Source: Weeksellaceae bacterium
GTDB taxonomy: Bacteria; Bacteroidota; Bacteroidia; Flavobacteriales; Weeksellaceae
Assembly (NCBI GenBank): GCA_949788275.1
Contig: OX460916.1
Span: 124,001 to 188,000 of the forward strand
Reading direction: 5' to 3'
DNA length: 64,000 nt
In this document: positions 25,813-35,327 of the stretch, piece by piece
How positions within the stretch are numbered: position 1 is the stretch's first letter
Layout: each line of letters opens with the position of its first letter
Notes under the pieces: generated by a model
Databases searched by the model: none
What the model was told of the DNA's origin: nothing
What the model saw: only the letters and a program-made list of their open reading frames with translations
Made by a program: the position numbers and the translations under genes

Positions 25813-26657
25813 AAAGTATAATCTAATAAATAATATAAATAGATAAATGGAACTACAAATATAAAACTATCTAATCTATCTAAAAAACCACCGTGTCCTG
25901 GAATTAGATTCCCACTATCTTTTACACCAAAGAAGCGTTTTAATTTAGACTCTGTTAAATCTCCAATAGGACCTAAAACAGCAACGATTAATCCGATTAT
26001 TATCCAGTTTCCATGGAGGTTTTGTTTAGCAAAATAATGAATTAAAATACCTGTAATGATGGTGAAAATTAATCCACCAGCAAAACCTTCCCATGTTTTT
26101 CCTCCTGAAATAGAAGGAGCCATTTTATGTTTTCCAAATAAATTTCCCGCAATATACGCAAATGAATCACTTGCCCATAGTAGTACAAAAATAAAGAATA
26201 CTTCATAGTGCATACTTTTTTCGCCAAGTTCATAAGCAAAACTAGGAAAAGTGAGTGCTAGTACAAATGGAAATATGGTGTATATGATTCCTACTGTTGC
26301 TTTTGCGAAAGGGTTTAACAATTCGTTGGTAGACTTAAAAATGGTGTAGAATGCTAAAATAAAAAGTACAGGACCAACTAAACTAATTGAATTAAGGTAA
26401 AAATAATAATGCGTTGAGTTGATAAAGACATCTAAAAAATCTTTTCCAATGTAAAAAAAGAGTGCAGGAGCCGCAATAATGAGCATCAACTGATACAGAC
26501 GGTCTTTAAGTTTTGTTAATTGAATAAATTCATAAATACTAAAGCCGCAAAAAATCATCATTAAGCCAATTAATCCGTAAGGATGAATAGTTGTGCCAAG
26601 AAAGATAACGGATGCGTATACGATGCCAGATAGGGCGCGAGGTAAAAAGTTTTTCAT
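25809..26657 (-). CDS. cdsA: Phosphatidate cytidylyltransferase
   Basis: A 282-residue polytopic membrane protein (about 7-8 helices). The C-terminal family signature is ESKLKRFFGVKDSGNLIPGH, then GGFLDRLDS. It makes CDP-diacylglycerol from phosphatidate and CTP. Its ATG overlaps the stop of the LUD-domain gene by one base. With psd it forms a phospholipid operon. Confidence 0.95.
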   Translation of the reverse strand: MKNFLPRALSGIVYASVIFLGTTIHPYGLIGLMMIFCGFSIYEFIQLTKLKDRLYQLMLIIAAPALFFYIGKDFLDVFINSTHYYFYLNSISLVGPVLFILAFYTIFKSTNELLNPFAKATVGIIYTIFPFVLALTFPSFAYELGEKSMHYEVFFIFVLLWASDSFAYIAGNLFGKHKMAPSISGGKTWEGFAGGLIFTIITGILIHYFAKQNLHGNWIIIGLIVAVLGPIGDLTESKLKRFFGVKDSGNLIPGHGGFLDRLDSFIFVVPFIYLYYLLDYTL

Positions 26658-27250
26658 TATAAGTTGTCGACCAATAAAAGATAAATCTTTTTGGCATTTT
26701 GAATTGAATTAAACGTATGCATATCTTTTCCTCTAATACAGGTAATATTCGTTGGCAAGTTTTCACGCTTGGTGGAGCGTAATTTCTGTAAAGCCTCACT
26801 AACATTGGTTACCAATTGTGAAGGCGAGGCAAAAATAATATAATTATTAGGGAAATCTTCGATATTACGACCATAAGTTTGATGTGAGGACAACATAATA
26901 CTTCCATCGTAAGCAACTAAAAATTCACATTTTAGAAATGATAAGGTATATTTAGATTCAACAGGATTGGTTACGTAAGGGATTTTAATAGTGTCTAGTA
27001 TTTGCTGTAATTCTAAATCTAAACAAATTAATTCGGATACATTTTCATAATGAATAATCTGATTGATGTTGGCCAATGCCTCGTCTTTATTATCACAAAA
27101 CAAGAAATGACCTCCGCCTGCATTAAAGTTTCCTGCGAATACTTCATCGGTCGACGGTGCAGAAGACATGGGTGAAAACAAGTCAATTTCAGTCTTATCT
27201 TCTTCCTTCTTCGTTGTCTTTTCTAAAAATTTTTTGAGAACTTTCCACAT
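26657..27250 (-). CDS. LUD-domain (LutC-like) protein
   Basis: 197 residues. The central part (VAYDGSIMLSSHQTYGRNIE, then FASPSQLV) corresponds to the LutC/YkgG LUD fold. No other lut genes are nearby, so a role in lactate use is uncertain. In Flavobacteriales this gene commonly precedes cdsA, as seen here. An N-terminal lysine/glutamate-rich stretch may be a coiled helix. Confidence 0.8.
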   Translation of the reverse strand: MWKVLKKFLEKTTKKEEDKTEIDLFSPMSSAPSTDEVFAGNFNAGGGHFLFCDNKDEALANINQIIHYENVSELICLDLELQQILDTIKIPYVTNPVESKYTLSFLKCEFLVAYDGSIMLSSHQTYGRNIEDFPNNYIIFASPSQLVTNVSEALQKLRSTKRENLPTNITCIRGKDMHTFNSIQNAKKIYLLLVDNL

Positions 27251-27323
27251 GGAAACATCTTTTTTAATATCGACGTATAGGTTTAGTAGATAAAATTAAG
27301 CTTTTTTATCGATTATAAAAACA

Positions 27324-27370
27324 ATAGACAAAATAAAATCGCTGGTTTGCAGCGATTTTATTTTGTCTAT
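27324..27370 (-). terminator. Strong hairpin terminator after ftsH
   Basis: A perfect 21-bp inverted repeat with a 5-base loop. The arms are 27,324-27,344 and 27,350-27,370. The AT-rich outer half and CG-rich tip (TCGCTG/CAGCGA) are typical of an intrinsic terminator. It lies 9 bp after the ftsH stop. Confidence 0.85.
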
Positions 27371-27379
27371 TTAAAAAGG

Positions 27380-29341
27380 TTATACCGTTTCTTCTTCTGG
27401 TGTAGGAATTTCGGGTATAGCATCTAGCTCATTTACAAAGGTTCTTGGTCCAAAAACTTCTTCTAAATCTTCTTTAAAGATAACTTCTTTTTCAATTAAT
27501 TTCAGAGCAAGAATGTCTAATTTATCTTTATGTTCTAAAAGAATATTTTTAGCACGAACGTATTCGTTTTCAATGATTCCGGATACTTCTTTATCAATTA
27601 GTTGAGCCGTTTGCTCACTGTAGGGTTTGCTAAAGTTGTATTCACTTTGTCCTGAAGAATCGTAATAAGAAATGTTTCCAATGGCTTTATTTAAACCATA
27701 AACACTAACCATAGCCGAGGCTTGTTTGGTTACTTTTTCTAGATCGCTTAACGCTCCGGTTGAGATATTTCCAAAAACGACTTCTTCTGCTGCACGTCCA
27801 CCCATGGTCATACAAATTTCATCTAACATTTGTTCCGTTGTTGTAATTTGTCTTTCTTCAGGCAAATACCAAGCAGCACCTAATGAACGTCCACGAGGAA
27901 CAATGGTTACTTTTACCAAAGGAGCAGCATGTTCCGTTAGCCATCCAATGGTTGCGTGTCCTGCTTCGTGGTAAGCAATACGTTTTTTCTCAGAAGGTTT
28001 AATGACTTTATTCTTTTTCTCTAATCCACCAATAATTCGGTCAACAGCATCTAAGAAATCTTGTTTTTCAATCACTTCTTTGTCTTTACGAGCAGCCACT
28101 AAAGCAGCTTCGTTACAAACATTAAAAATATCAGCTCCACTAAAACCTGGCGTTTGCTTCGCTAAGAAATCGACTTCTACATCCTCTCCTAATTTTAAAG
28201 GACGCAAGTGAACTTGAAAAATTTCTTTTCGTTCATTTAACTCAGGAAGGTCTACATGGATAATACGGTCAAATCGACCTGGACGCATTAATGCTTTATC
28301 TAGTACGTCTGCACGGTTAGTAGCGGCAATAACAATGACATTGGATTCTGTTCCAAAACCATCCATTTCCGTTAATAATTGATTCAATGTATTTTCGCGT
28401 TCATCATTAGAACCATTAAAATTGGCTTTACCACGGGCTCTACCAATCGCATCAATCTCATCAATAAAAATGATTGAGGGCGATTTTTCTTTTGCATTCT
28501 TAAATAAATCACGCACACGAGAAGCACCAACACCTACGAACATTTCTACAAAATCAGATCCAGATAATGAAAAGAAAGGTACTTTCGCCTCTCCAGCCAC
28601 CGCTTTGGCTAATAATGTTTTTCCTGTACCCGGAGGTCCAACTAAAAGAGCTCCTTTGGGTATTTGACCACCTAATTTCGTGAATTTATCTGGGTTTTTC
28701 AAGAATTCAACAATCTCTACGATTTCTTCTTTTGCCCCTTCTAATCCAGCGACATCTTTAAATGTTGTTTTGATGTGACCATCCCCTTCAAATAATTTTG
28801 CTTTAGATTTACCAACATTGAAAATACCTTGTCCGCCTCCAGGAGATCCTCCAGCCATACGGCGGAATAAGAAAAAGTAAAGGGCACCAATCACCAATAA
28901 CCACAATAAAATATTGATAAACATTTTACTAAAAGCATCGGGTACTTCGGTGTTTAATGCTGTGTTTTTACGAACACTCTGTGCAACCACTTCATTGAAT
29001 TCTTTTTCAAAATTTCCTGCATCGGCTACTGTAAAGGTATAACTTGGTTGATTTTTATTCAACGCAGCTATGCCTTCTTCAGGCTGTTTAAATTGCTTAA
29101 ATTCTTCTTTATTTAGTGCTTCTTTTGTTAAATAAACACTGACTTTATTCGATTCTAAATTTAAATTTACTTTATCGACATACCCTTGTTTAACATAGGT
29201 TAGAAATGTATTTCTATCCAATGTTTTTGTAGGACCACCAATTGTATCAGAAAATATAAAGAAAGCGACTAACAATAATCCAATCACGGCGTAAATCCAT
29301 GTTAGATTAATCCCTTTTGGCTTGAGGTTATTTTTTTTCAA
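27380..29341 (-). CDS. ftsH: ATP-dependent zinc metalloprotease FtsH
   Basis: 653 residues: two transmembrane helices flanking a periplasmic domain, an AAA+ module and an M41 peptidase. Visible motifs are GPPGTGKT (Walker A), [10 protein letters not shown] (Walker B), the pore FVEMFVG, the SRH near [17 protein letters not shown] and the zinc site [10 protein letters not shown]. It degrades misfolded membrane proteins and short-lived regulators. It follows rsfS by 27 bp in one operon. Confidence 0.97.
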   Translation of the reverse strand: MKKNNLKPKGINLTWIYAVIGLLLVAFFIFSDTIGGPTKTLDRNTFLTYVKQGYVDKVNLNLESNKVSVYLTKEALNKEEFKQFKQPEEGIAALNKNQPSYTFTVADAGNFEKEFNEVVAQSVRKNTALNTEVPDAFSKMFINILLWLLVIGALYFFLFRRMAGGSPGGGQGIFNVGKSKAKLFEGDGHIKTTFKDVAGLEGAKEEIVEIVEFLKNPDKFTKLGGQIPKGALLVGPPGTGKTLLAKAVAGEAKVPFFSLSGSDFVEMFVGVGASRVRDLFKNAKEKSPSIIFIDEIDAIGRARGKANFNGSNDERENTLNQLLTEMDGFGTESNVIVIAATNRADVLDKALMRPGRFDRIIHVDLPELNERKEIFQVHLRPLKLGEDVEVDFLAKQTPGFSGADIFNVCNEAALVAARKDKEVIEKQDFLDAVDRIIGGLEKKNKVIKPSEKKRIAYHEAGHATIGWLTEHAAPLVKVTIVPRGRSLGAAWYLPEERQITTTEQMLDEICMTMGGRAAEEVVFGNISTGALSDLEKVTKQASAMVSVYGLNKAIGNISYYDSSGQSEYNFSKPYSEQTAQLIDKEVSGIIENEYVRAKNILLEHKDKLDILALKLIEKEVIFKEDLEEVFGPRTFVNELDAIPEIPTPEEETV

Positions 29342-29368
29342 TTTTTTGGTTTCTTTTAGCGATTAATA

Positions 29369-29734
29369 TTATTGCATTTCGATACGAGTTACTACTGCAT
29401 CTCCCCATAGGCTTTCTATGTCATAGTATTCTCGGTGTTCTTTCTGGAAGATATGTACTATAATGTTGGTATAGTCCATTAATATCCAATGATTGTTTTC
29501 TTTGCCTTCTACGTGAAAAGGTCTTTCGTGCATTTCAGTTTTCACCACGCGTTCTACCGAATCCGATAAGGCGCGTACTTGCGTATTTGAATTTCCTGTA
29601 CAAACAACAAAGTATTGACAAAAAGCGTTTTCAATCTCTCTTAAATCTAAAATTGTAATTTCTTCTCCCTTTACGTCTGAAAGTCCTTCAACAATGCTAT
29701 CCAGCAAGTCTTTTGTATATTGATTATCTACCAT
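29369..29734 (-). CDS. rsfS: Ribosomal silencing factor RsfS
   Basis: About 121 residues (ATG at 29,734). The Oligomerisation/DUF143 fold is visible in FVVCTGNSNTQVRALSDSVE, then HWILMDYTNIIVHIFQKEHR and an EYYDIESLW end. It binds uL14 and blocks subunit joining on starvation. A CAAATTTA (TAnnTTTG on the minus strand) at 29,756 may be its -7 element. Confidence 0.95.
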   Translation of the reverse strand: MVDNQYTKDLLDSIVEGLSDVKGEEITILDLREIENAFCQYFVVCTGNSNTQVRALSDSVERVVKTEMHERPFHVEGKENNHWILMDYTNIIVHIFQKEHREYYDIESLWGDAVVTRIEMQ

Positions 29735-29830
29735 CAAATTAATTTATGTAATTGGCAAATTTAATCAATCTTGCCCAAATTATAAATATTTTAAAATAAC
29801 TTTAACCACTGTTCTAAACATCTCGTCTAA

Positions 29831-30550
29831 ATGAAGATTATAACATACGATTCCTTGCCTAGTACCAATGAGTTCTTAATGAATGAAACCAAAAAAAATG
29901 CCACACCATGGATTGTCATTCGTGCAATCCATCAAACGGCAGGCAAAGGCTATGCTGGGAACCCATGGGAATCTAAAGCAGAGCAAAATCTTACCTTTAG
30001 CTTTTCCCTTGAATCATCCCTTGAATACAGAGATTTAATCCTTCTCAATAAATGGGTCGCAATGGTTTTACACACCTATTTAAAAGGTCTTTCGCCTTTA
30101 TTATTTATTAAATGGCCAAATGATCTCATCATGAAAGATAAAAAAATTTGTGGTGTATTGATTGAGAATTTTAAACGTAATGGCCGTATGTTTTCAATTA
30201 TTGGAATTGGTCTAAATGTGAATCAAACTGATTTTAATCATGTTTCTAAAGCCTCGTCGATTGCTCAACTAACTGCCAAAACTTATGACATAGAGGTAAT
30301 TTTGTCAGGAATTATGAATTTATTTCAAAAAGAGTTTGCCCTTATTGAACAAAAAGATTGGTCAACAGTGAATGCATATTATCAGGCACATTTGTATAAA
30401 AAAGATCAAATCGCCCAGTTTTTTATTCCAAGCACCCAAGAATACACCCAAGGAATTATTCGATCTGCTGCTGATGATGGTCAATTGATCATCGAAATTA
30501 ATGCTAAAAACAGAGAATTTCAACACAAAGAAATCCAACTGCTTTTTTAA
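29831..30550 (+). CDS. birA: Biotin--[acetyl-CoA-carboxylase] ligase
   Basis: 239 residues with only the catalytic part. HQTAGKGYAGNPWES matches the biotinyl-AMP loop, and FIKWPNDLIMKDKKICGVLI carries the KWPND motif. There is no N-terminal HTH, so it is a ligase without a repressor function. It is divergent from rsfS. Confidence 0.95.
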   Translation: MKIITYDSLPSTNEFLMNETKKNATPWIVIRAIHQTAGKGYAGNPWESKAEQNLTFSFSLESSLEYRDLILLNKWVAMVLHTYLKGLSPLLFIKWPNDLIMKDKKICGVLIENFKRNGRMFSIIGIGLNVNQTDFNHVSKASSIAQLTAKTYDIEVILSGIMNLFQKEFALIEQKDWSTVNAYYQAHLYKKDQIAQFFIPSTQEYTQGIIRSAADDGQLIIEINAKNREFQHKEIQLLF

Positions 30551-30565
30551 TCCTCTTAAATCCGC

Positions 30566-30573
30566 TATTTTTG
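30566..30573 (+). promoter_or_regulatory. Possible -7 element very close to the idi start
   Basis: TATTTTTG (TAnnTTTG type) ends only 4 bases before the idi ATG. If used, the transcript would start at or next to the ATG. Confidence 0.3.
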
Positions 30574-30577
30574 TTTC

Positions 30578-31093
30578 ATGGAAGAATTTGTGGTACTTGT
30601 CGATCGAAACGATCAACCAAAAGGGCTGATGGAAAAGCAGCAAGCCCATGTCGCTGGATTATTACACCGTGCATTTTCAGTTTTTATCTTTAACGATAAA
30701 AATCAATTGATGATTCAACAACGGGCAGCTCATAAATATCATTCTCCTGAACTATGGACCAATACGTGTTGTAGCCACCCAAGAGAAAATGAAACTTACA
30801 AACAAGCGGCGCATAGAAGATTGGTTGAAGAGATGGGGTTCGATTGTGAATTAGACTATAAATTCAACTTTATTTATAAAGCCCAATTAGAAAATGGACT
30901 AACGGAACACGAGTTAGATCATGTATTTGTAGGTAGTTACAATGATGAGCCTCGGTTGAATGCCGAAGAGGTTATGGCTTATCAATGGATTACCATTGCT
31001 GATTTAAAAATAGACATAGATAAAAACCCCAATAAATATACGGCTTGGTTCAAAATTATTTTTGAACATTATAGTGCACATATAGAAGAATAA
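30578..31093 (+). CDS. idi: Isopentenyl-diphosphate delta-isomerase, type 1
   Basis: 171 residues of Nudix fold. The active-site cysteine is in TNTCCSHP and the catalytic glutamate in ELDHVF. The Nudix box is around QAAHRRLVEEMGF. It interconverts IPP and DMAPP for isoprenoid synthesis. It is followed 3 bp later by the PTPS-like gene. Confidence 0.95.
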   Translation: MEEFVVLVDRNDQPKGLMEKQQAHVAGLLHRAFSVFIFNDKNQLMIQQRAAHKYHSPELWTNTCCSHPRENETYKQAAHRRLVEEMGFDCELDYKFNFIYKAQLENGLTEHELDHVFVGSYNDEPRLNAEEVMAYQWITIADLKIDIDKNPNKYTAWFKIIFEHYSAHIEE

Positions 31094-31096
31094 TCC

Positions 31097-31507
31097 ATGA
31101 AAGTAACTGTTAATAGAAAAGCGCATTTTAATGCTGCTCACCGCTTATATAATCCGGCATGGAACGATGAACAAAATTTTACTGTTTTCGGTAAATGTTC
31201 TAACCCCCATTACCATGGACACAATTACGAGCTTATTGTGAGTGTTGCTGGTGAAGTTGATCCCGAAACTGGATTTGTAATGAACTTAGATCTTTTGCGA
31301 AAAATTATCGAAGAAGAAATTGAAGATTACCTCGATCATAAGAACCTGAATATTGAAGTGGAAGAATTTAAAAATTTAAACCCAACGGCCGAGAATATCG
31401 TTGTGCTTATTTGGAATAAAATTCGAAATAAACTAGCGTCAAATCTCGATTTAAAGGTGACATTGTACGAGACTCCACGTAATTTTGTAGAATATTCAGG
31501 GCAATGA
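31097..31507 (+). CDS. queD: 6-carboxytetrahydropterin synthase / 6-pyruvoyl-tetrahydropterin synthase family
   Basis: 136 residues. Zinc histidines are in HFNAAH and HYHGHNY, and the catalytic cysteine in GKCSNPHYHG. The family acts in queuosine or tetrahydropterin synthesis. No other que genes are in the window, so the exact reaction is open. It overlaps the peroxiredoxin start by four bases. Confidence 0.88.
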   Translation: MKVTVNRKAHFNAAHRLYNPAWNDEQNFTVFGKCSNPHYHGHNYELIVSVAGEVDPETGFVMNLDLLRKIIEEEIEDYLDHKNLNIEVEEFKNLNPTAENIVVLIWNKIRNKLASNLDLKVTLYETPRNFVEYSGQ

Positions 31508-31959
31508 TTTTAGGAAGCCACATACCGTCTTTTTCGCTACTCGATCAAAAAGGGAATACATTTAATTCGGATGAGTTTTTATACAAAAAATATTTTGTTC
31601 TCTTTTTCTATCCCCGAAATTTTACACCAACATGCACGAAAGAAGCTTGTCTTTTTAGAGATTTCAGTAAAGAATTTAGTGCTGTAGACGCCCTCGTTTT
31701 GGGGGTTAATAACCAATCGCATAATGCACACGAAAAATTCCATCAAGCTCACCAATTAAATTTTCCATTATTATCAGATTCGAATGGTCGATTAAGAAAA
31801 TTATTAGGTGTCAAAAAGAAATTTGGAATATTTGTACCGCGAGAAACTTTCGTGTTCAATAAACATGGAAAACTTATTTTGCATATCAGCGACCTTATGA
31901 ATGCCGATATACATATTCAAGAGGCTATCAGGGCTATCCAAGAAGATCGAGTAAACTAA
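31504..31959 (+). CDS. Peroxiredoxin (Bcp/AhpC-TSA type)
   Basis: 151 residues, thioredoxin fold. The peroxidatic cysteine sits in TPTCTKEAC, with a second cysteine five residues later as in Bcp/PrxQ enzymes. It lacks a signal peptide, so it acts in the cytoplasm against peroxides. Last gene of the birA-idi-queD run. Confidence 0.92.
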   Translation: MILGSHIPSFSLLDQKGNTFNSDEFLYKKYFVLFFYPRNFTPTCTKEACLFRDFSKEFSAVDALVLGVNNQSHNAHEKFHQAHQLNFPLLSDSNGRLRKLLGVKKKFGIFVPRETFVFNKHGKLILHISDLMNADIHIQEAIRAIQEDRVN

Positions 31960-31968
31960 TTCGACATC

Positions 31969-32139
31969 TTATTTGTTTTTATAGAATAACTGGCGAATAA
32001 AGGTGCGGTATAAAAAGAATATAGCTGCACCAATGGCGGAATAGATCAGCATGGATTGAACATCACTTTTGTCGAATACATATTTCATAACAAATAATAC
32101 GACAAAAAACACCAACGATAAGACTAAGTTTTGTTTCAT
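31969..32139 (-). CDS. Small membrane protein
   Basis: A 56-residue open frame: a first hydrophobic helix (LVLSLVFFVVLFVMKYVF), a short polar loop (DKSDVQSM) and a second helix (LIYSAIGAAIFFLYRTFI), then a basic end. The two-helix hairpin with a positive C-terminus looks genuine. No family is recognised. It lies 14 bp upstream of the stop of the YiiX-like gene on the same strand, so it may be its operon partner. Confidence 0.6.
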   Translation of the reverse strand: MKQNLVLSLVFFVVLFVMKYVFDKSDVQSMLIYSAIGAAIFFLYRTFIRQLFYKNK

Positions 32140-32153
32140 GGGGTAAAGATAGT

Positions 32154-32864
32154 TTATTCATTCAATTTTATCATTCCTATGCGAATCAGTTTCTCCGATT
32201 TTGCCATCCCATTGGGGTTACAACCTAATTCACCATTAGGAATAGCAATACCTAAATTCTCATAAAACTGTACCCAATACGCATCGTCTTTTCCTGTGGC
32301 AGGGTCGATAAAAGTCATTGGTTCAAGTTCAAAAACACCTTCATCCCGAAAAGCTCTCTCTACATAATCGGAGCAATAATAAGCTTCTTCACTTAATATA
32401 TAGCTCACATTATACGGTTTTCCTAACATCGTTTTAGCTTTGCGAATACCTTCATTGATCGCATGTTGAAAAGGTTGTTTTAAACGATATACGACCAATG
32501 TATTATTGTTTTTAGATTGATTTTGATAAAATAACGTAAAATTTTCACGTTGTGATCCACCACGAGGAGCAGCATGTAAAACAAAAATACTATCCTTTGT
32601 TATTTCTACAAGGCCTATATGATCAAAATTTTCAGTTGATTTAGTTTGGGTTACGCGATTAATGGCCCCTGAAAGATGATCTGTTTGGGCGCCAACAAAA
32701 ATTAAATCCCCATTTTGTAGATTTTTCATTCGCAGCATTTTAGTTTCATCAACGGATTCTGATAATGTTTTTTTTGTCACATGGCAATTTGTAAAAATCA
32801 ATAGACTACACATAAAAATCAATAGATTCGTGTAGTTAACATCGGATTTGGCGTGTAAATTCAT
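32154..32864 (-). CDS. YiiX-like permuted NlpC/P60 hydrolase, lipoprotein
   Basis: 236 residues. The signal peptide ends in a lipobox (SLLIFTNC), so it is likely anchored to a membrane. The body has LQNGDLIFVGA, the FDHIGLVE histidine motif and the YYCSDYVERAF cysteine motif. These are the permuted His and Cys of YiiX/YebB-like papain-fold amidases. It probably acts on peptidoglycan or lipid-linked amides in the envelope. Confidence 0.85.
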   Translation of the reverse strand: MNLHAKSDVNYTNLLIFMCSLLIFTNCHVTKKTLSESVDETKMLRMKNLQNGDLIFVGAQTDHLSGAINRVTQTKSTENFDHIGLVEITKDSIFVLHAAPRGGSQRENFTLFYQNQSKNNNTLVVYRLKQPFQHAINEGIRKAKTMLGKPYNVSYILSEEAYYCSDYVERAFRDEGVFELEPMTFIDPATGKDDAYWVQFYENLGIAIPNGELGCNPNGMAKSEKLIRIGMIKLNE

Positions 32865-33098
32865 CCATCATAATTTGTTACAAAGTTAAATGCTATAGTT
32901 TACAATTCTAAAATATATTTCAGTGAATAGGGATGTCAAGGAAAACGCATCGATAATTAGAAATTTTCCACTATTCAGTAATTGATGTTTCTCAGTTAAG
33001 TGAAGTAGGTTGATATTTTCTTAAATCGACCATCGATGTACCGAAGGAAATCAGTTACTTTCTTTTTAAAATCTATCTTCTTATCTCGTAAAAAAATG

Positions 33099-33106
33099 TA
33101 TTTTTG
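33099..33106 (+). promoter_or_regulatory. Putative -7 element of gcvT
   Basis: TATTTTTG fits TAnnTTTG and lies 28 bp before the gcvT ATG. The preceding 200 bp hold no other recognisable signal, in particular no obvious glycine riboswitch. Confidence 0.45.
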
Positions 33107-33134
33107 ATTCAAATATTTAGACAAGCAAACAATC

Positions 33135-34214
33135 ATGAAAATTACTTCACTTAACCAAGTGCACAAAGATTTAGGTGCAAAGATGGTTCCTTATGCTGGT
33201 TTTGAAATGCCAGTTCAATACGCAGGTGTTAACCAAGAACATTTTGTTGTTAGAGAAAAAATTGGTGTTTTTGATGTATCACATATGGGGCAATTTTTTG
33301 TTTCTGGTACAGATTCAACCGAATTTTTACAGTCTATTCTTTCGAATGATGTAACCAAAGTAAAAGTAGGTCAAGCGCAATATAATGCCATGACCAATGA
33401 AAAAGGAGGAATTGTTGACGATTTGATTATCTATAAAATCAACGATTTAGACTGGATGTTGGTGGTCAATGCTTCTAATATCGACAAAGATTGGGCATGG
33501 GTAAATAAGCACAATCAATTTGAAAATGCATTATTAGAGAATCGTTCTGATGCCATGTCCTTATTAGCTATTCAAGGGCCAAAAGCCATTGAGGCGATGC
33601 AAGCTTTAACCGATATCAACTTATCTGAAATTCCATTTTATCATTTTACGATTGGAAACTTCGCTGGTTTTGAAAATGTGATTATTTCAGCAACCGGATA
33701 CACTGGTTCTGGTGGATTTGAAATTTACTTTGCAAACGATCAAGCCAAAGGGATTTGGGATCAAGTTTTTGAAGCAGGTAAGGAATATGGAATCGAACCT
33801 TGTGGTTTAGCATCGAGAGATACTTTACGCTTAGAGAAAGGCTATTGTCTTTATGGAAATGATATCAACGAAGAAACATCGGTTTTAGAGGCTGGTCTTG
33901 GTTGGGTCACAAAATTAGATACTGATTTTGTTGGAGCGGATGTTTTACGCAAGCAAAAAGAAGCGGGCGTGGAGCAAAAATTAGTTGGTTTTAAAATGAT
34001 TGAACGTGGTGTGCCTCGTCATGACTATAAAGTGGTCGATGATCAAGAAAACACAATAGGAATTGTAACTTCGGGAACACAATCACCTATGTTAAAACAA
34101 GGGATTGGTTTAGCTTATGTCAACAAAGATTTTGCAAAAGTAGGAACAACAATCCGTATTCAAATTCGTGATAAAAATGTTTTAGCAGAAGTTGTAAAAA
34201 CACCTTTTGTCTAG
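33135..34214 (+). CDS. gcvT: Aminomethyltransferase (glycine cleavage T protein)
   Basis: 359 residues, the usual length. Visible motifs are YAGFEMPVQY, FDVSHMGQF, GGIVDDLIIYK, the folate-site GYTGSGGFEIY and GLASRDTLRLEKGYCLYG. It transfers the methylene unit of glycine to tetrahydrofolate. gcvH and gcvP are not in the window. A strong terminator follows. Confidence 0.97.
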   Translation: MKITSLNQVHKDLGAKMVPYAGFEMPVQYAGVNQEHFVVREKIGVFDVSHMGQFFVSGTDSTEFLQSILSNDVTKVKVGQAQYNAMTNEKGGIVDDLIIYKINDLDWMLVVNASNIDKDWAWVNKHNQFENALLENRSDAMSLLAIQGPKAIEAMQALTDINLSEIPFYHFTIGNFAGFENVIISATGYTGSGGFEIYFANDQAKGIWDQVFEAGKEYGIEPCGLASRDTLRLEKGYCLYGNDINEETSVLEAGLGWVTKLDTDFVGADVLRKQKEAGVEQKLVGFKMIERGVPRHDYKVVDDQENTIGIVTSGTQSPMLKQGIGLAYVNKDFAKVGTTIRIQIRDKNVLAEVVKTPFV

Positions 34215-34233
34215 AAATAGTTAATGTTAGAAG

Positions 34234-34275
34234 AAAAAGCCACATTTTAATGAAATTAAAATGTGGCTTTTTTAT
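34234..34275 (+). terminator. gcvT terminator
   Basis: An 18-bp perfect stem (AAAAAGCCACATTTTAAT and its complement) with a 3-base loop and a T run. Confidence 0.9.
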
Positions 34276-34458
34276 TATTACGGGAATATTTAATGAAAAA
34301 TTAACAATAGAATCAATGTATAAATATGAAATCAATAAAAAGGGTTCGAAATATGATATTAAACCATGTTTTCTTTTTGTTTTCTTAATTTATCCCAATA
34401 TATTTGTTAAACAAGTTAGCGAAACGTTAATTTGTCAATTAACACTAATTATGATTTA

Positions 34459-34492
34459 CAAAGGCTACTTCTACTAAGAAATAGCCTTTTTT
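34459..34492 (+). terminator. Second hairpin before the convergent gene
   Basis: AAAGGCTA and TAGCCTTT arms followed by a T run. It reads as a plus-strand terminator just ahead of the convergent secreted-protein operon. Confidence 0.6.
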
Positions 34493-34495
34493 ATT

Positions 34496-35314
34496 TTATA
34501 GTTCTTCAATAATAATGTAAGTTCCTTCACTAGTTTCCCTCGGTTTTCCTGCAATAAACGTTCTTCTTCCATCTTCTGGTCCGCGAGCTACTAATCTAAT
34601 TTTGATCCCCGAATTTCCTGAATAAACAATGGCAATAGGATGTGAGCCTGCACCTGTATGGGTGTTTAAGGAGGGGGATTCTACAACACCGATGGAACTA
34701 AAATAGATTTCAGCTTCATCGTGTAAAGGTACTGCGGCTTCGAATAGAGTGCGCATATAGGTTGCACTGGATTGATCACTTAAGCCAATCATCCCTGTGA
34801 GTTTATAAGTCTTCCCCGCTTGGAGTTCGATAACCGTTGGATTGTTAGGGTCAATTCGAATGTCTTGATTAAGGATCCCTTCTATTGTATTCCAGCTAAT
34901 GGGCGTGTCGCTATCATAAATGATTTGGGGGTGAATGGATCTTTCTATTTTTACAATTGTTTTTAAAGCTAATTCATTGACGTATTCATCTAGTTTTATC
35001 CATTGTTCCAAGGTCGAATTGTAGTAATAATAGCCTTCTTCTGTTACATGAACTGTTTTGGAAGATAATTCTTCTGTCAGGGGGTAGTTTACATAAACCA
35101 TCACTCCATCTTGTTCATCATGGTAGAGATGATCCATTTGTTTTAATTGATTTCCTTCTATCTTAGGAATTATGAATCCATCTGGAATCGATTTGTCCAG
35201 GAGGTTGTTGTTAATATGTAAACTAACGAGAGGATCTGTTGTGTTTATTCCCACCTGCGCTTTAAGTATACAGATAGGAACGGTACACAACATTAAAAAT
35301 ATAGAAATCTTCAT
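34496..35314 (-). CDS. Secreted hypothetical protein, QVGI paralogue 3
   Basis: About 272 residues from the ATG at 35,314; a longer form would start at a TTG inside the upstream gene. After a signal peptide (MLCTVPICILKA) comes QVGINTTDPLVSLHIN, the start motif of many flavobacterial surface proteins. Then FIIPK, EQDGVMVYV, GYYYYNSTLEQW and a C-terminal domain ending YIIIEEL. It shares this layout with the next two genes upstream, so the three are a local gene family. No enzyme motif. Likely exported and surface-linked. Confidence 0.7.
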   Translation of the reverse strand: MKISIFLMLCTVPICILKAQVGINTTDPLVSLHINNNLLDKSIPDGFIIPKIEGNQLKQMDHLYHDEQDGVMVYVNYPLTEELSSKTVHVTEEGYYYYNSTLEQWIKLDEYVNELALKTIVKIERSIHPQIIYDSDTPISWNTIEGILNQDIRIDPNNPTVIELQAGKTYKLTGMIGLSDQSSATYMRTLFEAAVPLHDEAEIYFSSIGVVESPSLNTHTGAGSHPIAIVYSGNSGIKIRLVARGPEDGRRTFIAGKPRETSEGTYIIIEEL

Positions 35315-35327
35315 AGGTTTTTTTTTA

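Noticed and set aside
32865-33134. Glycine riboswitch ahead of gcvT
   Set aside because: No tandem aptamer-like conserved core could be seen in the 270 bp; only a -7-like element.
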